DNA of 64,000 nt from Isoetes taiwanensis (lineage: Eukaryota; Streptophyta; Lycopodiopsida; Isoetales; Isoetaceae), in contig JAJEKV010000041.1 of NCBI GenBank assembly GCA_021234155.1, positions 5,510,829 through 5,574,828 on the forward strand, read 5' to 3'. The translations under genes and the position numbers were made by a program. The notes under the pieces were generated by a model. It was given only the letters and a program-made list of their open reading frames with translations. It ran no database searches and was not told the origin of the DNA. Shown here in pieces: positions 34,557 through 44,254 of this stretch; position 1 is the stretch's first letter, and every line of letters begins with the position of its first letter.

Positions 34557-34614
34557 GGAGGTCGAAGGCAAGATAGAAGGTCTTCTATTTATAACAGGGA
34601 TTTCGTAGTAGCTT

Positions 34615-34678
34615 GAGTCACACGACGCGAAGGATGCCGTGGGTCAGAAAATGGACCGTTATTTCTCGCGTGTGAGTG
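34615..34678. repeat. CACACGACG hairpin, copy 4
   Basis: The arms are GAGTCACACGACGCGAAGG and ATTTCTCGCGTGTGAGTG, upstream of the paralog 3 gene. Confidence 0.6.
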
Positions 34679-34842
34679 AGGAAAAAGGACCGTTACTTCT
34701 TCTAACGTCTTTTCTTCCAGAGAAAGCTCGTGTGATAATTTTTATTGATAATTTCGGTGATACAATCTATACATAAGTAATTTTACTGATACATAACTAA
34801 AGATAGAACTTCTCATTGAAGCAAAATAGAACGGCATGGAGA

Positions 34843-34912
34843 TCACAGATCACACGACGAAATCCATTGATTGCTACCTAATTGCAAGCAAGGCATTTCG
34901 CGTCGTGTGATA
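34843..34912. repeat. CACACGACG hairpin, copy 5
   Basis: ATCACACGACGAAAT and ATTTCGCGTCGTGTGAT are near-perfect inverses with the same loop as copy 3. The downstream TTTTAATAAAACA is also shared. Confidence 0.8.
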
Positions 34913-34914
34913 TT

Positions 34915-35329
34915 TTAATAAAACATAACATACATTGGAACAAGAGGATAGATAGAAGCAAAAAATAGAGAAAACTTTTCTTTAAAGCAAGCGTTCTCAT
35001 CCTCCGCAGCTCGGAGCTTCTTCTCCATATCTTCTAAGGCATGCGAAATCATGTGAGCAGTTTCAACTGCCTCGGCCCTGCGGCTCGTCGCCTCTTGGTA
35101 CATGGCGAATGTTTCCACGAGCTCAACGTCTCGCTTCGTCGCGGCAGACTCCCTCGTGAAGGCTAATGTCGACCGCCTCATTGTTCTCGGCGGCGAGGCG
35201 GTTGTTTTCATCATGGATCTCTTTGAATCTCTTCATCACCACTGCAAGGGTGATGTCCACGGGCAGCTCTGGGCGCTGGGGAGTGCTATCTTGGCGTGGT
35301 CGCTTGCCAGAGGAAGATGATGATGCCAT
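34915..35329 (-). CDS. Coiled-coil cargo protein, paralog 4
   Basis: The start at 35329 gives MASSSSSGKRPRQDSTPQRP, then ELPVDITLAVVMKRFKEIHD and ENNRLAAENN. The matching remainder (FTRESAATKRDVELVETFAM, ALEDMEKKLRAAEDEN) lies in the next frame from about 35170, so there is one frameshift. The family shares Ser-rich start, basic patch, LPVDI motif and long coiled coil. It is flanked by CACACGACG hairpins on both sides. No known domain. Confidence 0.5.
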
Positions 35330-35425
35330 CGGAGCAGAAGGTGGAAGGCGTAAGCCGGAAGTAGAAGATGAGCGAAGGCGGAAGGCGATCGGAGGTCGGC
35401 GTGGACATCGGTCTTCTATTTATAA

Positions 35426-35460
35426 CATGAGTCACACGAAGTTGCTTCTCGGCGTCGTGA
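35426..35460. repeat. CACACGACG hairpin, short copy 6
   Basis: GAGTCACACGAAG and CGGCGTCGTGAG form a short inverted pair just upstream of paralog 4. A lone arm, ATCACACGACGAAAA, lies at 35516-35530. Confidence 0.4.
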
Positions 35461-35796
35461 GGAATAAATAAATTAATTGTTTTTCCAATAATATTTCATT
35501 TCTTCGAGATAGATATCACACGACGAAAACCTAGATATGACAGAAAAATCGACCGATGTATTTCATTGATGTGAATAAATACAAATAAAAAATAATTTTT
35601 ATTAGGAATTTCGGAAGGACAATCTATACATAAATAATTTTACCGATACAAGTTGGAAAACATATAACTTCCAATTTCTCAAGCTTCGTCAATTTCATGC
35701 TCTTTCAATCCCCTGCCTCACAAGACCGATCCAACAAGGCAATGACTTCCATGTTATCGACCTGACTTCCAACCTTGGGTGAGTCAAGCCGCCAGC

Positions 35797-36988
35797 CTAA
35801 AAATTTAACATATTGCTCGCCACGGGGACCGGCTTGGTCGTCAAAATATTGTAGCACAACATCCCGGCCGAATTGCTATCACCCTTTCGGTGTTTGATGC
35901 CAATTGGGAATGGTTCCCGAACATTCATAATGCACGGATGTAATAGACAAACTCTGCACCTTTTGACTGAAAGTTCACTGAAGACGATTATCTCCCCATT
36001 AACGAATCTTGAGATATATCGTAACAATGTAGAGTCCTTCAATCTTTCCTGTCCCCCGCGTGCATGTCGGCAAGAAAAATCATCTACTTCCCACAAATAA
36101 GAACCCTCAAGCTTATCTTCTTCACATTTATCCTCATCTACCAGGCTTATCTTTGCGATTGATGAAGGGCACGCCAAACACTGTAGATCTGTTGGCAGCT
36201 TTGCACGGAGACGCTGGAATTCTTCTTCCGTTGGTAGATTCGCCTCATCTTGAGCAAATCGAGACTCCAGCCTCTCATAGGCTTCTTTAAGCTTTATAGC
36301 ATTGCCGGTATAATTAGACACTTCAAACATCTCTTTGTCCAAATCCTCTTCAAAATCTAGGCCTAAGTTTACCCATTATTCGCCAAGGTAATCGATAAGC
36401 TTCGTCTTCCCTAGCACACATTCGTAACAAAGACGGGTTCCTCAGTATATCACTTAGCAATAAGTATTCTTTGCCTTCCACTAAAATTGGCGTTATGTCA
36501 GACAACTTCTTTTCATCCTCATCCCCATCCTCATCACCTTCAGAATCATCTCCCTCCTCTGGTTCACCCAAGGCCAGTGCGTCGAAGCTAAAACTCCTAC
36601 ATTCTTGCTCTTCTTCTTGTAGATCTATCTCCATTTCTACGTCATAGTCAGCATCATCACACATAACTGACCCCCCTTGGCTTAAAGATTTCATTGTTTC
36701 CAGTGTATCTTCGGTTTGGCCGAGCAGAATGCAATAACTAGCAAATGCAAACGGCAAAGAGAAATAAGATACCTTCTTAAGCACAAGAGGAGGAGCCCGT
36801 TGCGCAGCATTCTTGAAAAACATCTTCCCTGTTTGCAAATGGGAAGCCGCCTCCTCTAGAGCTGGTTTTGGAATCCACGAGCCAGGGACATCTGCAAAGG
36901 ACGTGCGCTGAGACCAAGCGGTCCGGGTGAAAGCTAAGGCAACCTCGCGATAGCATCCAAGCTCGCTACTGTTTGCCATGATGTCCAA
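35797..36988 (-). CDS. Cargo protein of about 395 residues, unknown family, one frameshift
   Basis: From 36988 the protein reads MDIMANSSELGCYREVALAF, a mixed helical region, a strongly acidic segment (EEGDDSEGDEDGDEDEKK), then LVEGKEYLLLSDILRNPSLL. It ends early at 36350. The next frame continues WVNLGLDFEEDLDKEMFEVS with EAYERLESRFAQDEANLP, CxxC-like LQCLACPSS and a C-terminal part with RCRVCLLHPCIMN to 35797. Joining needs one single-base shift near 36360, so the original protein was one chain. I recognise no domain. It is one of the best preserved coding stretches of the 13.4-kb element. Confidence 0.5.
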
Positions 36989-37213
36989 CTCCTTGCAATA
37001 GAACGGATAAATCGCAATCGGGCGCGAACTTCCTCGTTGTCATGAGGGCGGATGCATACCATTCCAGGAACTTCACATAACAATCCATGGCGAAGCAAAC
37101 GACGAAAACAAGATGTTTAGGAGCGGTAAGGCGCTGTCACTTTTGAACTCAAGTAGCCGTTGTCGATTATGAAAGGGGACACAGCCCTTGTGGGGAGATT
37201 TGTCCGTACATTC

Positions 37214-37244
37214 TAGGGTTAGGGTTAGGGTTAGGGTTAGGGTT
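37214..37244. repeat. Telomere-like TTAGGG repeat
   Basis: Five uninterrupted GGGTTA units lie immediately next to a CACACGACG hairpin. The usual plant telomere unit is TTTAGGG, so this is probably a chance microsatellite. Confidence 0.7.
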
Positions 37245-37316
37245 GGATCACACGACGCCAAGACTACTATGTGCAACAAAAAGCACAATGCTTTGCTGGC
37301 GTCGTCTATGTGATCC
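37245..37316. repeat. CACACGACG hairpin, copy 7
   Basis: GGATCACACGACGCCAAG and CTGGCGTCGTCTATGTGATCC form the arms, enclosing a second short palindrome-like loop. Confidence 0.75.
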
Positions 37317-37525
37317 TCACATTATAACAAAAAAAAAAAAAAAATACAAAGTGCGGCCGGGCTTCTAAGAAAGAAATGGACTAAGAGATTCAAGCTTATA
37401 AAGCCATTACATTAAGAAATATTATACATATGAAAAAACACAAAGGCACTTCACGGCCTTTTTAGGGGGTCTTTCTTCTTGTTGTATTCAACCATAAAAA
37501 TTTTGACCATAGTACTCGGGATCCC

Positions 37526-37888
37526 TTATGCGTAAAAGGAGGCGCATGTCCTTGGGCATGAGTCACCCGCTTGGCATGTATTGCTGCAAAAGTCGCGAGT
37601 CCTCGAACAGACCGACACCAACCGCTTCGAAGCCATTTGAAGAGCATTTAAGGCGGTTGCTTGAATTACAGATGGCGGTATGATGTATCGCACCACACTC
37701 TTGCGAGAATCTCTTTCACGAGCCCGGCAAATGGGAGACGGAATGACCATCTCGTGCTCTTCGATACTTCTTAATCTCGCGAAGCCTTTTAATGCCGGGC
37801 TTCGTCTTCCGGCCACTACCCTCACCCACCCGGCATTTGGAGCTTTGTTGCTCGGCCCGGCTCTTCCGGCCGTCTCCTCACCCGGCAT
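37526..37888 (-). CDS. Hypothetical cargo ORF, 120 codons
   Basis: A basic, Cys-containing frame (VVAGRRSPALKGFARLRS, NALQMASKRLVSVCSRTRD). GC-rich surroundings make chance open frames likely. No family recognised. Confidence 0.25.
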   Translation of the reverse strand: MPGEETAGRAGPSNKAPNAGWVRVVAGRRSPALKGFARLRSIEEHEMVIPSPICRARERDSRKSVVRYIIPPSVIQATALNALQMASKRLVSVCSRTRDFCSNTCQAGDSCPRTCASFYA

Positions 37889-38811
37889 TTTGCGGGCTGT
37901 TCCTCGGTGACTCTTCCGGATCTCCTCACATTCTGGTCGCCTTCCCCTTTGGGCGTTGGGCCTCCTCCTTTGATTTGAAGGTTAAAGCATCGGAGGAGGA
38001 GGCGGGGAGGGCGATAAGAGCAAGAACGGCGGCTGCCCAATAATTAATCCGTCATATTACGCTGCGCGGTCTCTCACATTCCATCCTCAGATCTCGACGG
38101 GAGTGCACCTCCCTACTTACTCGGGCTGCTTCTCCGCCATCTGTCATCGCGGATTTCTTTTCGGGTCTTACGTTAGGCATGCTCGGAGGAGGAGAATCTC
38201 TATCGAGACTTGATTCAGATGAAGGAGGCGGACTAATGTAATCACGGCCTTACACCACGGATGGGTCCTTGCAGTTTGCTTAGTTCTTGCCATGGCTTCT
38301 CGGCCGGATGGCTTTTATATACTTAACACCGACAAAAATAGACAACCGGCAAGAGATAAATAGTAAAAAAGCGAGGTTAAAGTAAAATATGATGGTAACG
38401 TTTTTAAAAATAATTATGCGGAACCCTAAAAAAATATCGGACAAAATACGGAACCCTAAAAAACATCGGAAAAAACACAAATAAAAACCTAGATTCAAAG
38501 CTTAGGCGATAGACAATTTCTTGTTGATCGCGAACTCACTAAACTTTACATTTCCCTCTTGCCCCAGAACCAACCCTAATGCCATCAATAAAATAATGGA
38601 AGTCGTCAAGTAATCTCCTCTCTGTCTCCATTAGCACTCTTAGCTCGATAATGGCCATTCGCTTTCCATGGTGGCTGTATAAATGACTTCCTCCCCTCTC
38701 CATACTCGAATATCCACCGCGACGAAAGTGTCGTTATGGTCCTCAAACGGCTCCCAAAAAGTTGTGCGACCCTCTTTTTTCTGTTTCCTTCGTTCTAGTT
38801 GACAATTAACA
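37889..38811. other. Spacer between cargo ORFs
   Basis: GC-rich then AT-rich non-coding DNA. I see nothing convincing beyond short open frames. Confidence 0.3.
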
Positions 38812-39315
38812 TTATAAATATTGTTTTGGAAGAAAGTATCTGAACTTAAAGGAGGACTTAACTACGTGGACCTCTGTTAGTTGACCGGATGATTCGTGGA
38901 ATCGAACAAAATCGGCAGGGGGGAGAAAGCACGTATATGTCTTCGGAGCTTTTCGAACTTCCTGCGCCATCTGGAATATGTTAGCAAATACCTCAAATGG
39001 TGTGAAGATTTTGAAACTCATCCTCACGCCTCCGTTTTCAGACATTCCCGCTTGCACCTCGTCAGCCATGCATTTCTTCATTGCAATTACATTGTTCTCA
39101 TTAATCTTTGGCTTACAAAGTTCACTTAAAGGGGGCAATTCAACCGGCCTCAAGCTCGGTTTCCTGACCTTTACGTTATAATCATGTCCGTAAAACCAGA
39201 TGCCTATACCCCGCAAGGTCACGGCATCCATACCTTGGAAAAGGACAATTCCGATGTCTATGTGATACACGACAAGTACACTCCATACTTGCATAATAAA
39301 GTTGTTTATAAACAC
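38812..39315 (-). CDS. Hypothetical cargo ORF, 167 codons
   Basis: The core GIGIWFYGHDYNVKVRKPSL, RPVELPPLSELCKPKINENN and FKIFTPFEVFANIFQMAQEV has normal amino-acid variety and looks coding. The first 25 or so residues are probably not native, and a start at GMDAVTLRGIGIW is more likely. No domain recognised. It lies between a hairpin (39346-39414) and the spacer. Confidence 0.4.
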   Translation of the reverse strand: MFINNFIMQVWSVLVVYHIDIGIVLFQGMDAVTLRGIGIWFYGHDYNVKVRKPSLRPVELPPLSELCKPKINENNVIAMKKCMADEVQAGMSENGGVRMSFKIFTPFEVFANIFQMAQEVRKAPKTYTCFLPPADFVRFHESSGQLTEVHVVKSSFKFRYFLPKQYL

Positions 39316-39345
39316 GTGTCAACGAAAGAAATGAAAAGATAAGGA

Positions 39346-39414
39346 GATCACACGACGCGAAACTATCTCTCACGCGATTAAGTAGTCGACAAACTAGCTT
39401 GGCGTCGTGTGATC
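39346..39414. repeat. CACACGACG hairpin, copy 8
   Basis: GATCACACGACGCGAA and GGCGTCGTGTGATC are near-perfect inverse arms of a 69-bp unit between two minus-strand ORFs. Confidence 0.8.
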
Positions 39415-39791
39415 CGATTAAGGTGGTTACCATTTGCGGGCAATTTTGGGAATCTGTTTTTGGTGGAGATTAGCTCTTTGGCCATATCAGAAGGGGTATA
39501 TGCATGTCGTATTGTTATACTTTCCACTTTCCGGCCGCTAGAATTCAACTTGAACTCTTTTATCCTACCTATCCAATGTGTCCAAGACGCCCGATCGCCT
39601 TTGTCGCTTAACTCTATGCTCGCCCTCGTTGATGGCAGCATACACCACCTGAACCTATTGAGACAAAACCTCCCACTTCTTGACCTTGGGAGTTCTGTAA
39701 ATGGGGCAAGAACACAGAAATTACAGGAGACATGGATTGCAGATGAGGAGTGAAGGCGGAGAGGATGCACGTAGAGGCGCCGGAGTGACAA
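39415..39791 (-). CDS. Hypothetical cargo ORF near the right end
   Basis: The frame has SRSGRFCLNRFRWCMLPSTR, WTHWIGRIKEFKLNSSGRK and SITIRHAYTPSDMAKELIS. The W-x-GRI ... I-x-I-RHAYTP spacing faintly recalls a BAH chromatin-reader fold, but too weakly to name it. It could be the N-terminal exon of the 39.3-kb ORF, since both are on the same strand and the hairpin between them could be an insertion. Confidence 0.35.
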
Positions 39792-40101
39792 TACAGAAGT
39801 TTGGCGCCAAAATTTGACAAGGGAGTTGGTGACGCTGACAGTAGGCGGTCAAAGTCACCATTATTTTGGGCGGCGAAGCGACTCCCAAAAAATACGGGAT
39901 TAAAATGGTTGCAATAAAAGCGCAGGCATCCCCTATGAAAATACGCCATGTGGATGTCAAGTAAGCCTGCTCATCCTTCTACCTGCCAAGTAATACTGAC
40001 TTTCGTAAAAAAGGCGCAAACCTGATTGGTCCTGGCGAATCTGACGTGGAAATCTTTAACCCAAGATAAGGGCCATTTTCAGACCCCAAATCCGCCCTAA
40101 T

Positions 40102-41101
40102 GTTTTGAAAGCTCACCCTTGTGTCTTCTGTCCCATGTATTCTTTGCTAGATCATCGCCCTCTTGTGTATAAAGGGTTTGTGTCCTTTCTTCGCTTTCTT
40201 CTTCCTCATCATCACATCCATTTTGTGTCTTCTTCCTTCTCCCTTTGTTTAGCTAGATCTTCCCACCAACAACCCCATACTAGTAGCTTTCTGCTCAAGG
40301 TTGATCTTTGCCTACAACCTAGCTAATGGGACCCTTTACTTTTCCTCTTGTTTGTTGCTAGACTCCGATTCCAAGCGTGTTAGATAGAAACTTGTGTTGA
40401 TGTGTGATAATATTTTTGTGCCTTGTACCTTGTGATTATGGTAGTTTGTTGGTGGAGCTTTGTGGCTCGAGCAACATTAGCATTGTGGCTCATGTGTGGC
40501 TCTTGTTGTGGCATTATGACTTTAGAAAAGCATTGTGGCTCATATTGTGTTGTAGTGGAGCTTTGTGGCTCGAGCAACATTAGCGTTGTGGCTAATGTGT
40601 GGCTATTGTTGTGTGTGCCATGTGAGATCTTGACATGTGTGCCAGTGTTTAGTTGTGATGTTGGAGGCCCTCGTGCCTACAGTTGGTTGTGAGATTAGTG
40701 CCCTTGAGTTAATGGATGGTTGGAGATATTGTGAGCTCTATGCTTGGCATATCATTGTGTGTTTGTAGCTCTCATACTAATGTGCAGGTTGATAGGTTAT
40801 GAGCTTCTGCTATTTCTTCGTGATTTGTGGTTGCAGGCCCGTTCATCAAGCTTTATTATAGGAGAATAATCAAACATCATTGCAGGCGTCTAGGAGTATT
40901 AGAGAATCTGGATTTTTAGCTTTATTCAAGCCATCTTATACTCAATCGTGTTTATAGCCTATCATTGATTAGTGTTACTATTATCGTCAGGGTTTTTCCT
41001 CGAAAACCCGAAAGGGCGAGGTTTTTTAATCTGGACTATAATGGTCTACACTTTCAATATATTGTTGTACGTCAGAATACTATACAGTTGTATACATCAG
41101 C
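40102..41101 (+). repeat. Repeat family R, right copy, and flank
   Basis: Homologous to 26100-26733 in the same orientation up to about 40950. It contains a local tandem of GTGGCTCGAGCAACATTAGC-type units (40460-40620). Bases 40950-41101 are unrecognised. Confidence 0.5.
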
Positions 41102-41385
41102 ATTGTATTCTCTATTGTTGTCTATTGGAGATGCCCAGATGAGGCTTTTCTAGCATTGTATTCTCTATTGTTATTTATTGGAGACGCCCAGATGAGGCTT
41201 TGCTTTAGCATTGTATTCTCTATTGTTGTTTATTGGAGACGCCCAGATGAGGCTTTTCTTTTGTATTCTCTATTGTTGTTTATTGGAGACGCCCAGATGA
41301 GGCTTTTCTTTCAGCTCTTCTTCTTCATTTAGTTGCCTGATGGTTTTGAGAATTGAGTTTATCTTCGTATCACGATAAGAAGATA
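41102..41385 (-). repeat. Four tandem LINE 5' monomers and hairpin
   Basis: Four copies of the 50-bp unit (starting 41102, 41155, 41210 and 41261) are followed by the shared segment and hairpin 41360-41385. This is the same arrangement as at 25934-26059 but with no LINE coding region next to it: a 5' end separated from its element. Confidence 0.7.
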
Positions 41386-43440
41386 CAATCTGAAATGTGG
41401 TTGATGTTATCTATATCCGATCTACTCAAATGGAATGAATGGTTACTAGCACATAGCCTTGTGAGACTTGGTGACAGAGTATGGCGATAGGTGAAAGGCA
41501 ATTCCCATGGGATTTTTGTGTTCACCCATTTGATGCAACCTGTATTTGGCTTTCTATGAATTCCAATTTATAGCTAAATTATCTCGCCTACGAAGATCGG
41601 ATCTTCTCTCTCTATTTGCTAACACCCATCGATTTATTTATGATTTGTGTTCTATGAACAACTCTTACATGTTCAGGTTCTTATAACCAGGGACTAAAGT
41701 GGATCCCTCGGATCCATTTACTATTTATCCCCTAAATCTTCGAGAGATCAAACCTGAAATGGAGGACATGGTTCGATGTGATGAAGCATCTTTCTGTACT
41801 AAGGCACATTTTTTGAGCCTAGGTATACATATTACGGACCAAGCTAAGGGTGTCTTTTTTACTTTCCAAGTATGAGAAGAGAAGATCTCTTCCCTTCAAA
41901 TATGCACAATACATTTGGCTGACATCTAACAGACCAATCTACGCAGCGTATAAGGTGGTCCTATCTCAAATTTCTCCTCTCTTGTGTTATTGCAATGATA
42001 TCAAGTCTTGTGCTAAAGAAATTCTGATCATTATTGAAGCATTTCATAGAAAATTATTCAAGAAAGATAAGCTATTACGCATCATTATGAACATGCGGAA
42101 GGCAAATAACTTTCCTGAGGCTAAATGTGAACTGTCTGTTATAATTGAACATCTCAACTATTAAAAGCAAACAGGTATGGAGTTCATTTTCTTTTTTCGC
42201 TTTGGTCTAACACATGCAACTAGTTGACTTTATATTTTCAGGCAATTCAGTTTCTGACTTGCATCTTGGTTATTGTATATGTGGGGCAGCAGGCACACAC
42301 AAAACCATGTAGGAAGTGGTGCTCAGCATACTCCATTATATATATTGGGACTGTGTGTATAGCTGTGGGTTGTTGGCGCCCCCCTTCTCCCCCCAAACAC
42401 ACACACATACGCAATCGCGTACTTTTCCATAGAATGAATGTAATTTTGTCTCCCTGTGATTGTTCATTGGGAAGTGAGGGTAATAAGACCCAGTGTCGAT
42501 CATGGTAAAAGCCATAGAGGTTGTCTTTATATAGTTTCACTTATGCTTACTGAATGAAATATTTACAAGTTTTTCCAATGTTTAGGCATTGGTGAAATAG
42601 AGGTGTTATCACCAATTATTATCAAAGGTGTCATTGGTTCTGCATGACTGAGGTGCAATCTATGTGCTCATAGTGCCAGTATCATTTTGGCACTCTGCCT
42701 GATTGAGTTACTTCTATTTATCCTATTTAAGCTTCTGCATCCAACCTCCTGATTATTTCACAACTTGGTGTGGTGCCTTTTTCGTGGATGTTCAGGTACT
42801 ATGATGTCTCTCGAGACATGTCTATGACGGACTTGGTTTGTCGTTCCTTGTTTCCTTTTCTTTTTCCAATCTATGTGCTTTGCACCTGTTGTGGTTGTCC
42901 CATTGTTTTTTTACTTTCTTTTTCCAAGTTCTGGATTTTCCTTTTTATTTCTATTTTTTCATTTTTTCTCTCTCTCCTTTTCTTCTTTCTTTTTCTTCTT
43001 TATTTCCCTTTTTGTCCCTTTTCTCTTTCTCATTCCTCTTTGGCACCTTGCTGTTGGTGTTGCATATGGCTCTCCCTCCAAATGTGTTTTTTATGGTTTT
43101 CTCTTCACTTTCCTGTTCTTTTGTTCCCCTTTTTGTAATTTCGTTCAATTATTTTTGGCCTTCGATTTTTCCTTCTTTCGGTTGGTTATCTGTCTGTGTT
43201 TTTATTTTGGCCATCCTTCCTTCTTCTTATGTGTTGGCTTTCCCTGGCCCTCCTTTGCGCTTGTTTCTCTGTTCTCTATGCTCTTCCTTCTTGTTTTTTG
43301 TCCTTCCTTCACCGATGGTCCTTCCTGTATGCCTGATGCTATGAACGTACAAATTGATGGGGAGGCACTTCTGAGCACTTGTAAATTTCTGGCTTGGGCT
43401 AAAGCGTGATTTTTAGTCCCTCAGATCAAATTATAATTGC
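41386..43440 (+). mobile_element. Penelope-like retroelement copy A (5'-truncated)
   Basis: The copy begins abruptly after the LINE hairpin with the middle of the reverse transcriptase, and continues through the thumb and a pyrimidine-rich 3' region with an (AC)n-like motif. It aligns with 47171-47436 plus 55255-56950. It carries the uninterrupted target site of element 2 (ACAACTCTTACATG at about 41659-41672). Copy B follows head to tail. Confidence 0.65.
41850..42164 (+). pseudogene. Penelope-like reverse transcriptase thumb, copy A
   Basis: SFLLSKYEKRRSLPFKYAQY, SNRPIYAAYKVVLSQISPLL and KEILIIIEAFHRK match the C-terminal conserved block of Penelope-like reverse transcriptases (YDKR ... SN-x-P ... 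V-x-SQ). The upstream palm part (41390-41700) is frameshifted. Confidence 0.6.
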
Positions 43441-44254
43441 ATTCAAGCAATGAATAGTAAGATATCATGATAGAGGTATTCTATGGAATCTTTTTATATA
43501 ATCCTTTATTCTGATTCTTGTCAAGTTATTCTAATTCTTGTCAAATTACTTGTGGTAGCATGTATATGCTATTCTATTTCCTGCATTGTAATTGAGAGTT
43601 TTCTCTGAATTGCGACATAATTTACTAGGTTCGTGTGATGCAAACTTGTTTGACGTTATCCATCTTCTAAGTTTGGATATCGATAACAAGTGGATTGATG
43701 TGTTGACGCCTGCAGTTCCTAGGCCTAGTTACTATTTTTATACTAACTTAAGCTCTTGGATGGTTTGTAAGTACCAGTATCAATCCAACTTTGGATTTGG
43801 ATTTGTGTACAATGTTCTGCTTAAGATTCTATTGGATTATTTTATTGGTTTAAATTCCATACTGTTTCGGGTCTTAATTGCTTTGCCATCATCTAGATCT
43901 TATCATACTGTGTGTATTCTCCTTTTACTCTGAGATGTATACTTTTATTTCATGATGCAAACTTGCTCATTGTATTTAATTACTATGTAATGAATTGAAA
44001 TGTTGTTTGCCGTGGCGTTCCATTTTTTGTTTCTATTAGAATACTATGAAATTTTGTGGGCTGCATAACATTGTTATAAAGAATATCATTGTTATGTTCT
44101 GTGATGTTATATCATTTTCTATTATGTCATATTACACACACTGTTAACACACACACACACACACGCTTCTTTTGAGGCGACCATCCCATACTCTTTGGCC
44201 TGAGTACAAATTTCATAGAATTTTGGTCGTTGCTGTCACAAATTTCATGGAATT

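Larger units (their letters stand above)
26734..40101. mobile_element. 13.4-kb element bounded by perfect 31-bp inverted repeats
   Basis: 26734-26764 (ATTAGGGCGGATTTGGGG...) is an exact inverse of 40071-40101. The outermost bases may be a TA duplication flanking GGGCGG ends, but the target duplication is not certain. The left third carries a decayed plus-strand gene (29.2-31.7 kb). The right two thirds carry minus-strand ORFs, several of them paralogous to each other, separated by about 70-bp hairpins. Size, inverted repeats and gene cargo suggest a large DNA transposon of unassigned superfamily. Confidence 0.7.

Noticed and set aside
39415-39791. Possible BAH chromatin-reader domain
   Set aside because: Only a loose W-x-GRI and RHAYTP resemblance; not enough to name the fold.
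42770-43409. Long hydrophobic open frames that look like membrane proteins
   Set aside because: They are translations of a T/C-rich 3' region of the Penelope-like element and occur in several frames at once. The equivalent region in copy B is a CT microsatellite.
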